From Tenacibaculum sp. 190524A02b (GTDB taxonomy: Bacteria; Bacteroidota; Bacteroidia; Flavobacteriales; Flavobacteriaceae), in the NCBI RefSeq assembly GCF_964036645.1, contig NZ_OZ038525.1, positions 3,042,001-3,106,000 on the forward strand: a stretch of 64,000 bases of DNA, in the 5' to 3' direction. Shown here piece after piece: positions 22,922 to 31,490 of the stretch. The stretch's first letter is position 1; every line of letters starts with the position of its first letter. Position numbers and translations under genes: made by a program. A model generated the notes under the pieces. It ran no database searches and was not told the DNA's origin. It was given only the letters and a program-made list of their open reading frames with translations.

Positions 22922-25015
22922 TTAATGTAAATCTACCCATGATGATTTTCCGAATTTAACTTTCATCCATAAATCTCCTGGGAATGCAAGACTCACTGTA
23001 AATGCACTTCCTCCTCCATAATCAGCAAATGGATAATAAGCACAGGATTGATCTACAAAAACAGTATATTGTTGGCCTGACACCACATTTATTGATGTTG
23101 ATAGTGTAATTTCTTGCTCTCCTGCTCCTACAGTGAATGACTGTGTATGAATTGGAGTTCCGGTAGTTGTATTTCCACTAAATATTTGTAAGGTACCTCC
23201 TGTTACTGCCGCTTGAAAGTTTAGAGCCACTTTTGTCCAAGAAGCAGTTTCTGTAACGGTAAATGATTGTCCTGCGTTTGTTAAATTCCCTTTAAAAGTG
23301 TTATGACTTATTAATAATTCCGATTCTGGAAATCCTTGGTATCCTTGAAATTTACCTGTTTCTGAATTAAAAATAACCATACCTGGTGTTTTTGGTAATG
23401 CATCTCTTTGTGCTGTACTTAAACGAGGTAAAAGTAATCCTCCTGTTGTTGAGTTTATTTCTACTGCTGCTCCTGAGTTTACCGTTGGTGTTCCTACTCC
23501 TAGCTTATTTACATTTGTTATTGACTTTCCTCCTGCGTCATTACTTTCTGTTAATACAGTACTTAATGAAGGTGTAGTTGGAGTTGTCCATGAAGTTGCA
23601 GTTCCATTTGTACTTAATACTTTTCCTGTGTTTCCTGTTTGGTCTGGTAACTCAGCATACTTACTTAAATCTACTGTGGTTGCAGATTCATTGTTCGTTA
23701 TTTTTAAATTATTACCATCTAATGATAAATCTTGAATCTCATTACTTACACTTCCATCAACTTCCGTGGTTAAATACCCATTATTGTTTACATAAGTATC
23801 AACCTGTGCTTCGGTTAACTGTGTATCTGTATTATCTAAATATCCACTTAAATCAATTTCTGTTGCAGATTCATTGTTGGTTATCTTTAACTTATTAGCT
23901 GTTAATGATAAATCTTGAATCTCATTGCTTACACTTCCATCAACCTCTGTAGTTAAATAACCATTATTGTTTGCATAATCATCTACCTGTGCTTCAGTCA
24001 ACTGTGTATCTGTATTATCTAAATATCCACTTAAATCAATTTCTGTTGCAGATTCATTATTCGTTATCCTTAACTTATTAGCTGTTAATGATAAATCTTG
24101 AATCTCATTGCTTACACTTCCATCAACTTCTGTAGTTAAATAGCCATTATTGTTTGCATAAGCATCTACCTGTGCTTCGGTTAACTGTGTATCTGTATTA
24201 TCTAAATATCCACTTAAATCAATTTCTGTTGCAGATTCATTATTCGTTATCTTTAACTTATTAGCTGTTAATGATAAATCTTGAATCTCATTGCTTACAC
24301 TTCCATCAACTTCTGTAGTTAAATAGCCATTATTGTTTGCATAAGCATCTACCTGTGCTTCGGTTAACTGTGTATCTGTATTATCTAAATATCCACTTAA
24401 ATCAATTTCTGTTGCAGATTCATTATTCGTTATCTTTAACTTATTAGCTGTTAATGATAAATCTTGAATCTCATTGCTTACACTTCCATCAACTTCGGTA
24501 GTTAAATAACCATTATTGTTTGCATAAGCATCAACTTCAGATTCTGTTAATTTGGTATCAACTGTTTGTGTAAAATCTGAAATTTGACTTTGTGTAATAG
24601 TTCCTGTAAAGTTTTTAGCTGTTTTAGCATGTAAGGCATAAGGTACACTCATTAATTGACTGGTACCAGTAATTGTATAATTTGTTCCACCTTTTGGATC
24701 TGTTTCTGTTTTTATAAAATACGTATCATTAGACCAATCTATTGTATTAAATGCTCCAGAAACATTAGTTCCTTCTCCTATTTTTAAACTAATTAAACCA
24801 TTCGTGTTTGTTAATGGTGTATGTGTTTCTGCATAAACAACTGTTCCGTTTACAGCGCCTTTTAAAATACTTATTTGTACACCTACTGACTTTTGAGTTA
24901 TTAATTTATTAGTTGCATCTCTTACAACTGCTTGGTAACTTATTTTTTCTGGTGTTTGTGCCAATAAGTTACTTGAAATCATTGCTGCTATTAACAAGGG
25001 GTAGAATTTCTTCAT
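22922..25015 (-). CDS. Secreted adhesin-like protein with five 61-residue repeats
   Basis: A 697-residue protein with a signal peptide (LLIAAMISSNLLAQ). Residues about 20-155 are the common N-terminal head of Bacteroidota tail-fibre-like proteins (ISYQAVVRDATNKLI). Then come five 61-residue repeats, each holding VDAYANNNGYLTTEVDGSV and a diverging SLTANKLKITNNESAT part. A linker (GKVLSTNGTATSW, LGVGTPTVNSGAAVEI, LPRLSTAQRDALP) and a C-terminal beta-sandwich of about 120 residues with jelly-roll-like traits follow. It is probably a surface fibre or adhesin. A T9SS-sorted small protein is encoded 4 bases upstream, so the two are coexpressed. Confidence 0.8.
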   Translation of the reverse strand: MKKFYPLLIAAMISSNLLAQTPEKISYQAVVRDATNKLITQKSVGVQISILKGAVNGTVVYAETHTPLTNTNGLISLKIGEGTNVSGAFNTIDWSNDTYFIKTETDPKGGTNYTITGTSQLMSVPYALHAKTAKNFTGTITQSQISDFTQTVDTKLTESEVDAYANNNGYLTTEVDGSVSNEIQDLSLTANKLKITNNESATEIDLSGYLDNTDTQLTEAQVDAYANNNGYLTTEVDGSVSNEIQDLSLTANKLKITNNESATEIDLSGYLDNTDTQLTEAQVDAYANNNGYLTTEVDGSVSNEIQDLSLTANKLRITNNESATEIDLSGYLDNTDTQLTEAQVDDYANNNGYLTTEVDGSVSNEIQDLSLTANKLKITNNESATEIDLSGYLDNTDTQLTEAQVDTYVNNNGYLTTEVDGSVSNEIQDLSLDGNNLKITNNESATTVDLSKYAELPDQTGNTGKVLSTNGTATSWTTPTTPSLSTVLTESNDAGGKSITNVNKLGVGTPTVNSGAAVEINSTTGGLLLPRLSTAQRDALPKTPGMVIFNSETGKFQGYQGFPESELLISHNTFKGNLTNAGQSFTVTETASWTKVALNFQAAVTGGTLQIFSGNTTTGTPIHTQSFTVGAGEQEITLSTSINVVSGQQYTVFVDQSCAYYPFADYGGGSAFTVSLAFPGDLWMKVKFGKSSWVDLH
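23636..24550 (-). repeat. Five tandem 183-bp repeats in the adhesin-like gene
   Basis: Units of exactly 183 bp occupy 24550-24368, 24367-24185, 24184-24002, 24001-23819 and 23818-23636. The marker cttccatcaac recurs at 23751, 23934, 24117, 24300 and 24483. Inner units are nearly identical; the outermost diverge, as expected from unequal crossing-over or slippage. Confidence 0.95.
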
Positions 25016-25019
25016 GTAA

Positions 25020-25502
25020 TTAATTTTTAATTATTTTGAATGTTTTTATTAAGTTTTGGTTGCTATATACACTTAGCATGTATGCACTTTCTGGTAGACT
25101 TTCCATGTTAATTGTAGTCTTAACATCTTTTAATTTTTCAGCCTCCAATAAACGTCCTTGTATCGTATATAATTTATAACTAACATTTTTTTCTGTATAG
25201 TTTCCTATACTTAATGTGAGGTTATTAATGGTTGGATTAGGATATGCTTTTAAGTTTAGCTGGATGTCCTCAATTTCTACACCTAGTGTTGTAGAAATTT
25301 CATAAGGTTGCTGTACACCTTCAGTTACTGAACCTTCTGCACTTGAATGTGTACTATATACAACGCCTCCAATACTATAACTTGAACTTCCTTCTCCAGT
25401 TGCATTACCTCCTGAAGATGTTACGACCTCCTGTGCTTGTAATGCTCCTATTGATAATAGTAGAAATACGATACTTATTTTTAATTTGTTTTTAAGCCTC
25501 AT
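25020..25502 (-). CDS. Small secreted protein with T9SS type A sorting domain
   Basis: A 160-residue protein. The signal peptide (IVFLLLSIGALQAQ) is followed by a short Gly/Ser-rich region (SSGGNATGEGSSSYSIGGVV). The rest, from about residue 80, is a type A T9SS sorting domain (LNLKAYPNPTINNLTLSI, VSYKLYTIQGRLLEAEKL, SAYMLSVYSNQNLIKTFKI). Only about 50 residues make up the mature part, unusually little cargo. It lies 4 bases upstream of the repeat adhesin and probably is cotranscribed. It could act as a surface partner or anchor for it. Confidence 0.85.
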   Translation of the reverse strand: MRLKNKLKISIVFLLLSIGALQAQEVVTSSGGNATGEGSSSYSIGGVVYSTHSSAEGSVTEGVQQPYEISTTLGVEIEDIQLNLKAYPNPTINNLTLSIGNYTEKNVSYKLYTIQGRLLEAEKLKDVKTTINMESLPESAYMLSVYSNQNLIKTFKIIKN

Positions 25503-25736
25503 ATATTTTGGTTTATATGGGCAAATATCTCTATGTTAGATACTTTAAAAAATTATTTGTGAAGAATCACTGTTTTTTTGGGAAGTTATATACAATAAAA
25601 TTTGCTAACTTTATTCTCTAGCTAAAGATGTAGTTTTTTTAGAAAACAAACATAATCTAAACCTTAATATATAGTTTTTGGTTCAAAGATTCTAAACTGT
25701 GCTTAATATATGCCTTGAAGTGGTAAAAAAATAAAA

Positions 25737-26441
25737 CTACAACAATGTAATTGCTTCTTCTATGCTCTTTTTATATTTTAACGAAACCGGTATCTCTTTA
25801 TCTAAAATAGTAATAAAGCCTTTCTTTATCATATCAATTTTATTGATGTTTACTACATAACGTTGATGACTTTGATAAAATAAGTTTTGAGGCAATTCTT
25901 CTTTAAACTCCAATAGCTTTCTTCTAATAACATATATTTTTTCCTTTAGTTTTACTTCTAGATAATTACCATCAGATTTCACATAGTAAATTTCCTTAGT
26001 AGCAATTTTTATTTTAGCATGTCCGTCTTTTATAAAAACAAATTCGTTAATTTTTATATTTATTTTCTGACTTTCAAAAAAATTATCTAATGCAATGTTA
26101 ATAGTAGTTAATAATATAGGTTCTTGATAGGGTTTCATTAAAAAACCATTGGGTTTGGTTTCCAACACTTCTTTTAATGTTTGTTGGTCTCCGTAAGCAG
26201 TTAAATATACTATAGCTATTTTTAAATGCTTTCGTATTTGTTGTGCCAACCAGACACCGTTTTTGTCTCCTGCTAAATTAATGTCTAATAGAATTAAGTT
26301 TGGTGGTGATTTTAGTATTTCCTCCCAAGCTATTTCTGCTTTTGCTGATGATCCAGAAACTTCATAGTTATTTTCTAACAACATGGTTTCTAATGACATT
26401 CTTGATATGGCAATATCTTCAACTACATAAACCTTTATCAT
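25737..26441 (-). CDS. LytTR-type DNA-binding response regulator
   Basis: A 234-residue protein. The REC receiver domain (residues about 1-120) has the acidic pair (VVEDI), phospho-acceptor Asp53 in LILLDINLAGD, and the switch Thr (YLTAYGD). The LytTR DNA-binding domain follows (about 130-234; KIATKEIYYVKSDGNYLEVK, FYQSHQRYVVNINKID). It is the output of the histidine kinase 9 bases upstream. Target genes are unknown; the adjacent adhesin pair is an obvious guess, unproven. Confidence 0.93.
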   Translation of the reverse strand: MIKVYVVEDIAISRMSLETMLLENNYEVSGSSAKAEIAWEEILKSPPNLILLDINLAGDKNGVWLAQQIRKHLKIAIVYLTAYGDQQTLKEVLETKPNGFLMKPYQEPILLTTINIALDNFFESQKINIKINEFVFIKDGHAKIKIATKEIYYVKSDGNYLEVKLKEKIYVIRRKLLEFKEELPQNLFYQSHQRYVVNINKIDMIKKGFITILDKEIPVSLKYKKSIEEAITLL

Positions 26442-26450
26442 TCTATCCTT

Positions 26451-27200
26451 TTATTTTACTTTAAAATTAAAAATATAAACTAGCCCTTGTTCATTTTTTA
26501 TTGTTAGGTCAGCTTCTATTTCTTCCGCTAACATTTTTATTAATCTCCTCCCTAATGTTTTTATATTTTCTCCTTCATCTGCATTGTACCCTTTTCCGTT
26601 ATCTGCATACGAAAACTGAAACTCGTCTTTAGTTGTTTCTTTTAAAGTAATACATACCTTTCCTTTTTGTTTGTCAAAAGCATATTTTAAAGTATTTGTT
26701 ATCAATTCATTTACAATTAAACCTAAGGTAGTAGCATAATTTACAGGCAAAGAAACATTTGCTGTTTTAAGTTCATAAATTATTTTTTCGTGTGAAGAAA
26801 CCTGTAATAATCTAGTACCAAGTTCATGTAGGTATTTTTCCATTGAAACTAAAGACAAGGTATCATCTTTATACAACATTTCATGAACCAAAGCTATAGA
26901 ATTTATATGCCTTTGTGATTCATCTATCATTGCTGTTACTTTTTCATTTTTATGCTTTACAGACTGCAAGTATAAAAGTCCAGAAATTAACTGTAAATTA
27001 TTTTTTACTCTATGATGTATTTCTTTTAATAAAATGGTTTTCTGCTTCGCTATTATTTCTATTTCTTTCTTTTTTTCCTCAATTTTAATTCGGTCTTTTC
27101 TAGATTTTAGAATGAAAATAACAATAGCTATTAGAAATACAAATAGAAATATAATTGCGTATGCTACTACAAAAAATAAATCTCGTTGATTATTAATCAT
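26451..27200 (-). CDS. Sensor histidine kinase, HisKA_2/HWE-like
   Basis: A 249-residue protein. It has one N-terminal membrane segment (about residues 8-32), a short coiled linker, then EIHHRVKNNLQLISGLLYLQ with phospho-acceptor His at 62-63, the HisKA_2 form. The ATP-binding domain has NELITNTLKYAFD (N box) and SYADNGKGYN (G1 box). It lacks any extracellular sensor domain, so sensing likely comes from the overlapping upstream membrane-protein gene (8-base overlap). It phosphorylates the LytTR regulator next to it. Confidence 0.92.
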   Translation of the reverse strand: MINNQRDLFFVVAYAIIFLFVFLIAIVIFILKSRKDRIKIEEKKKEIEIIAKQKTILLKEIHHRVKNNLQLISGLLYLQSVKHKNEKVTAMIDESQRHINSIALVHEMLYKDDTLSLVSMEKYLHELGTRLLQVSSHEKIIYELKTANVSLPVNYATTLGLIVNELITNTLKYAFDKQKGKVCITLKETTKDEFQFSYADNGKGYNADEGENIKTLGRRLIKMLAEEIEADLTIKNEQGLVYIFNFKVK

Positions 27201-27843
27201 CTAAACCATGTTTATTTATATAGCTCCACTCAACAAATATCAATACTTGGTACACAATATAAAATAGCGTGTTAAAAATCCAAATATCAATATATGGATC
27301 TTCTATAAAAACCAACTCATAATTTCCAAATAAAAATATTAATGAACTGCAAAGAAGGTATAAAATCATACCAATACAGAGGTAAAAATATTTTTTATTG
27401 GTTCCTAAAGTATTGTTTAAATGAATTAATGCATAGATAATTAATAATGCAGAAGTAACTGCTATTTCAAACAAGTTAAACTGCCAAAACAAGTCAGTAT
27501 TATACACATACATACCTATAATTATAAGCATTACAATTATATAATTAATAACGACTAGTTTTTTTAGCTTTTGGCTGGTAAATAAGCGATAGAAGACAAT
27601 GCTTAATAGAATAAATTGGCCATTAAAATAAAAATGTGAGAGGTAAAAGTTTTGATTTGGATATAAAAAACCTATTGTATTACAGAATAATTCAATTACA
27701 AATAATACCGCTAAGTATATAGCAACGTATTTGTAGGTAATATTATTAAACTTTTTAACCTTACTTAAAAATAATAGTGAATTAATAAGTAATAAAAACA
27801 AACTAAAAACACTTAATGCAAATCCAAAAAATAAAGCCCCCAT
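27193..27843 (-). CDS. Seven-helix-type membrane protein, probable sensor of the kinase
   Basis: A 216-residue, very hydrophobic protein with about seven predicted membrane segments (for example FGFALSVFSLFLLLINSLLF, then YVAIYLAVLFVIELF, IIVMLIIIGMYV, and LFYIVYQVLIFVEW at the end). There are no charged domains between them. Its stop overlaps the kinase start by 8 bases, so the two are translationally coupled. That suggests a sensory partner in a split receptor. The topology recalls 7TM sensor modules of Bacteroidota histidine kinases, but I cannot confirm a named family. Confidence 0.75.
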   Translation of the reverse strand: MGALFFGFALSVFSLFLLLINSLLFLSKVKKFNNITYKYVAIYLAVLFVIELFCNTIGFLYPNQNFYLSHFYFNGQFILLSIVFYRLFTSQKLKKLVVINYIIVMLIIIGMYVYNTDLFWQFNLFEIAVTSALLIIYALIHLNNTLGTNKKYFYLCIGMILYLLCSSLIFLFGNYELVFIEDPYIDIWIFNTLFYIVYQVLIFVEWSYINKHGLDD

Positions 27844-27923
27844 GTATAAACTGCTTTGTTATAAAAATACTATTTTTTCTATATATCGTTTATACTTCTT
27901 CTTTTCCATGCATTTTTTCTAGT

Positions 27924-27956
27924 AAAAAACCGATGCAAAATTGCATCGGTTTTTTT
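27924..27956 (-). terminator. Terminator of the nqr operon
   Basis: Perfect 15-bp stem AAAAAACCGATGCAA / TTGCATCGGTTTTTT with a 2-base centre (in practice a smaller stem with a tetraloop), 19 bases past the nqrF stop on the minus strand. Confidence 0.9.
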
Positions 27957-27974
27957 ATGGTATTTAAATAAATC

Positions 27975-29285
27975 TTATCCTCCAAAGTCATCAAAACGGA
28001 TGTTCTCATCTGGGATTCCAAAATCTTCTCCCATTTTTTGTACCGCTTTGTTCATTAATGGTGGTCCACAGAAATATAATTCTATATCTTCCGGTGCATC
28101 ATGTTTACTTAGGTAATTATCAATTACACAGTTATGCACAAAACCTACAAATCCATCTCCTTCAGCATCAATATCAGTTTTAACTTTCCAGTTATCTTCT
28201 TCTAACGGTTCAGATAAAGCAATGTGGAATTTAAAATTAGGGAACTCTTTTTCTAAAGCCCAAAAATGTTCTAAATAGAACAACTCTCGCTTAGAACGTC
28301 CTCCATACCAATATGATACTTTACGTCCAGTTTTTAAAGTTTTGAATAGGTGATATAAGTGCGAACGCATTGGTGCCATACCTGCTCCACCACCTACATA
28401 TAACATTTCTGCTTCAGACTCATTAATAAAGAATTCTCCATAAGGCCCTGATATAGTTACTTTATCTCCAACTTTTCTAGAAAACACATAAGATGATGCA
28501 ATACCTGGGTTTACATCCATCCATCCGTTCTTAGCTCTATCCCATGGTGGAGTAGCGATACGAACGTTTAACATAATTTCACGTCCTTCTGCAGGGTAAG
28601 AAGCCATAGAATATGCTCTTTCTACTACCTCATCATTCTTCATTACTAAAGGCCATAAACCAAACTTATCCCATTCTATTTGAAATTTATTAGGTGTTTC
28701 ATGCTCTTCAGGATGTGCTGTAATATCCATATCAGAAAACTTTACTTCACATTTAGGTATTTCAATTTGAATATACCCTCCTGCTTTGTAATCCATGTCT
28801 TCTGGAATCTCAACTACAAATTCTTTAATAAAAGACGCTACATTGTAATTTCTTACTACTACTGCTTCCCATTTCTTAATTCCAAAAATTTCTTCTGGAA
28901 TTGAAATATCCATATCTTGCTTTACTTTTACTTGACATGCTAAACGAATACCATGTTGTAACTCTTTACGAGTAAAGTGAGGCGTTTCCGTTGGTAACGC
29001 TTCTCCTCCTCCAGAATTTACATGACACTCACACTGCACACAAGATCCACCACCTCCACATGCAGATGGTAAAAATATTTTTTCGTTTCCTAAAGTAGAT
29101 AATAACGTTCCACCAGATGCTACCTCTATTGTTTTATCACCATTAATGGTAATTTTCACAGGTCCAGATGGCGCTAATTTTTGCTTTACAAATAATAATA
29201 AAGCTACCAATAATAAAATTACTGCTAAGAACGCTAAAACTGTAATTAGGACTGTTCCTCCTGTACTTGCTTGTAATACTATCAT
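27975..29285 (-). CDS. nqrF: Na+-translocating NADH:quinone reductase subunit F
   Basis: A 436-residue subunit. One N-terminal membrane helix (LITVLAFLAVILLLVALLLF) is followed by a 2Fe-2S ferredoxin domain (ACGGGGSCVQCECH and a later Cys in RLACQVKV), an FAD domain (RAYSMASYP, the R-x-Y-S motif), and the NADH domain (MLYVGGGAGMAPMRSH, ELYFCGPPLMN). It is where NADH is oxidised and electrons enter the Nqr pump. It is the last gene of the nqrABCDEF operon and overlaps nqrE by one base. Confidence 0.97.
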   Translation of the reverse strand: MIVLQASTGGTVLITVLAFLAVILLLVALLLFVKQKLAPSGPVKITINGDKTIEVASGGTLLSTLGNEKIFLPSACGGGGSCVQCECHVNSGGGEALPTETPHFTRKELQHGIRLACQVKVKQDMDISIPEEIFGIKKWEAVVVRNYNVASFIKEFVVEIPEDMDYKAGGYIQIEIPKCEVKFSDMDITAHPEEHETPNKFQIEWDKFGLWPLVMKNDEVVERAYSMASYPAEGREIMLNVRIATPPWDRAKNGWMDVNPGIASSYVFSRKVGDKVTISGPYGEFFINESEAEMLYVGGGAGMAPMRSHLYHLFKTLKTGRKVSYWYGGRSKRELFYLEHFWALEKEFPNFKFHIALSEPLEEDNWKVKTDIDAEGDGFVGFVHNCVIDNYLSKHDAPEDIELYFCGPPLMNKAVQKMGEDFGIPDENIRFDDFGG

Positions 29286-30022
29286 TATTCTGTAATTTCT
29301 TTAGTGTTATCAGCTAATTCTTTAGTTTCTTTCTTAGCTTCTTCTTTTTGCTCTTCTACTTTGATTTCAGCTTTTGGAGCTTCTTTTTTCTCACCTGCAT
29401 CATCACCACCTGTTAACATTCCTCCAAAACTCATAAAACCAATAGCCATTAAACCAGTAATGATGAATGTTATTCCTAACCCTCTTAATGCTGGTGGTAC
29501 CGCTGAGTAACGGATTTTTTCACGAATAGCAGCAATTGACAATATAGCTAAGAACCATCCAATTCCTGAACCAATTCCGTAAACAAATGATTGACTTAAT
29601 GTTGGAATTTCACGAGATTGCATAAATAATGAACCTCCTAAAATAGCACAGTTAACTGCAATAAGCGGTAAGAATATACCTAAAGAGTTATATAATGCTG
29701 GTGCAAACTTCTCTACAATAATTTCTACTAATTGTACCATTGTTGCAATGGTTGCAATAAACATGATAAATGATAAGAAACTTAAATCATAATCTGCATA
29801 CTCAGCTCCTAACCAAGATAAAGCTCCTGGTTGTAATATATATTGATCTAATAACCAGTTTACAGGTACAGTAACAGCTAATACAAAAATTACCGCAGCT
29901 CCCATACCTACTGAAGTAGATACTTTTTTAGAGATAGCTAGGTATGAACACATTCCTAAGAAGGTAGCAAATACCATGTTATCAATAAATATCGATTTGA
30001 AAAATAATTCTAATAATTCCAT
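29285..30022 (-). CDS. nqrE: Na+-translocating NADH:quinone reductase subunit E, with charged tail
   Basis: A 245-residue, six-helix membrane subunit ([31 protein letters not shown]). Its conserved Cys in MCSYL and NCAILGG sit in half-helices that bind the intramembrane Fe cluster with NqrD. The protein is normally about 200 residues. Here about 40 extra residues follow the last helix, made almost only of Glu, Lys and Ala ([19 protein letters not shown]), probably a disordered or helical tail outside the membrane. Its role is unknown. Confidence 0.95.
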   Translation of the reverse strand: MELLELFFKSIFIDNMVFATFLGMCSYLAISKKVSTSVGMGAAVIFVLAVTVPVNWLLDQYILQPGALSWLGAEYADYDLSFLSFIMFIATIATMVQLVEIIVEKFAPALYNSLGIFLPLIAVNCAILGGSLFMQSREIPTLSQSFVYGIGSGIGWFLAILSIAAIREKIRYSAVPPALRGLGITFIITGLMAIGFMSFGGMLTGGDDAGEKKEAPKAEIKVEEQKEEAKKETKELADNTKEITE

Positions 30023-30100
30023 ATTTCTTATAGTATTGAGTATTGAGTAGTTAGTATTGAGTTAATTTTCAACTCATATATCTAACATCTCATTACTATT

Positions 30101-30745
30101 TTAATCTTCAATTAATGCTTTATTTCTACTACGTTGTACCCAAATGATAATACCTACCACTATTAAAGCCATTGGAGGCATAATCATGAATCCGTTATTC
30201 TCATATCCAATAGCGTATAATCCTGTTTTTTCAACAGCATCTCCTAATACTGGAAATCCAAATAATGACCCTGATCCTAATAATTCTCTAAAAAATGCCA
30301 CAATGATTAAGATTACTCCATAACCTAAAGCATTTCCTACACCATCTAAAAATGATTTCCATGGTCCGTTACCTAAAGCAAATGCTTCAAAACGTCCCAT
30401 AATAATACAGTTTGTAATGATAAGCCCAATAAAAGCTCCTAATGTTTTACTTAATTCATAAGCAAATGCTTTTAGTACTTGATCTACAATAATTACTAAG
30501 GTAGCAACTACAATTAACTGTACAATAATTCTAATTTTTGATGGAATAATATTTCTCATTAAAGAAATTACCACGTTACCTGCTCCTAAAACAAATAGTA
30601 CAGATATTGCCATTACAACTGCAGCTTTAAGCTCTGCTGTAATTGCTAATGCTGAACAGATACCTAATACCTGAATGGTAATTGGGTTATTATCTGCTAA
30701 CGGATCTTTAATTAATCCTGCGTCTTTCTTTGATAAAAGTCCCAT
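30101..30745 (-). CDS. nqrD: Na+-translocating NADH:quinone reductase subunit D
   Basis: A 214-residue membrane protein with six hydrophobic segments. VLGICSALAITAELKAAVV and IITNCIIMGRFEAFALGN carry the paired Cys of the NqrD/NqrE core, which bind iron within the membrane and lie on the Na+/electron path. It sits 2 bases after nqrC and 78 bases before nqrE; that longer gap holds short direct repeats and no gene. Length is normal for the family. Confidence 0.97.
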   Translation of the reverse strand: MGLLSKKDAGLIKDPLADNNPITIQVLGICSALAITAELKAAVVMAISVLFVLGAGNVVISLMRNIIPSKIRIIVQLIVVATLVIIVDQVLKAFAYELSKTLGAFIGLIITNCIIMGRFEAFALGNGPWKSFLDGVGNALGYGVILIIVAFFRELLGSGSLFGFPVLGDAVEKTGLYAIGYENNGFMIMPPMALIVVGIIIWVQRSRNKALIED

Positions 30746-30747
30746 AA

Positions 30748-31488
30748 TTATTTTAATGTTTTAAAGTAAGGTACGTACTGTTTTAACTCAGTTCTAATCA
30801 TTGCAGAAACCCCATCACCTGTAATAGTTGCTCCAGCAATTGCATCTACCTCGTTATCTTTTTTATCTTCATTTTTTGGATCATTGTTCCCTTTTGCTAC
30901 TTTTATTCCAGCAAAAACTCCATTCTTCATTAAATCCTCTCCTTCAAAATCATCCATAAAATAACGTTGCTTAATGTTTGATCCTAAACCAGCAGTTTCT
31001 CCTGCATGATCAAAATAAACACCTTGCACAACCATGTTTTTATCCATTGCTACATATCCCCAAATCGCATCCCATAATCCTTTTCCTCTAATTGGTGCTA
31101 TGTAAAATGTTTTTCCTTCTTTCTCTCCTACAAATAAAGGTAACTTACGTGTTTTTCCTTCTTTTGCTAAAGTTTGTTGTTTTTTAACATCAATCAAGTA
31201 TGCTTTGTTATCTTCTTTAACATTAGCTCCTTCAATTACTAATTGTTTTTTGATGTATTTTGAAAATTCGTCTGCTACTTTATTTTTAGATACAAAAACA
31301 GCACTTGTTTCGTCATTTTCATTTACGCCCATTGCGTATAAAATGTTTTGCTGTTTTTCTATACGTTTGTTAGCATCAATTGTAGGTCTTAAAGATGATG
31401 CTGTAAAAGCTAACAACGCACCTACTACTAGTACCATTCCTATTGCGAAAAGTACTGTATACATATTAGTATCTGTCTTCTTACTCAT
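30748..31488 (-). CDS. nqrC: Na+-translocating NADH:quinone reductase subunit C
   Basis: A 246-residue subunit with one N-terminal membrane helix (VLFAIGMVLVVGALLAFTAS) and a large periplasmic FMN-binding domain. The flavinylation site is in DAIAGATITGDGVSAMI, where the Thr of the GAT motif carries covalent FMN (attached by an ApbE transferase not encoded in this window). GLWDAIWGYVA and AGETAGLGSNI are also conserved family blocks. It is 2 bases downstream of nqrB. Confidence 0.97.
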   Translation of the reverse strand: MSKKTDTNMYTVLFAIGMVLVVGALLAFTASSLRPTIDANKRIEKQQNILYAMGVNENDETSAVFVSKNKVADEFSKYIKKQLVIEGANVKEDNKAYLIDVKKQQTLAKEGKTRKLPLFVGEKEGKTFYIAPIRGKGLWDAIWGYVAMDKNMVVQGVYFDHAGETAGLGSNIKQRYFMDDFEGEDLMKNGVFAGIKVAKGNNDPKNEDKKDNEVDAIAGATITGDGVSAMIRTELKQYVPYFKTLK

Positions 31489-31490
31489 AA

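Noticed and set aside
23386..23898. Two Leu-rich frames on the plus strand over the repeat region
   Set aside because: They are antisense to the repeat-adhesin gene and arise from its repeated codons. No start context, promoter or family signature.
23636..24550. Repeat array as a possible CRISPR
   Set aside because: Units are 183 bp, contiguous and in frame in a coding gene; there are no unique spacers or cas genes.
25522..25529. Promoter box before the T9SS-sorted protein gene
   Set aside because: The minus strand reads GATATTTG, one base off TAnnTTTG, and no TTG lies at the right distance, so support is too weak to list.
27924..27956. Shared ACCGATG hairpin at 22861 and 27924 as a mobile repeat
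   Set aside because: Only the 8-base core is common and both sit exactly where terminators are expected, so chance similarity is simpler.
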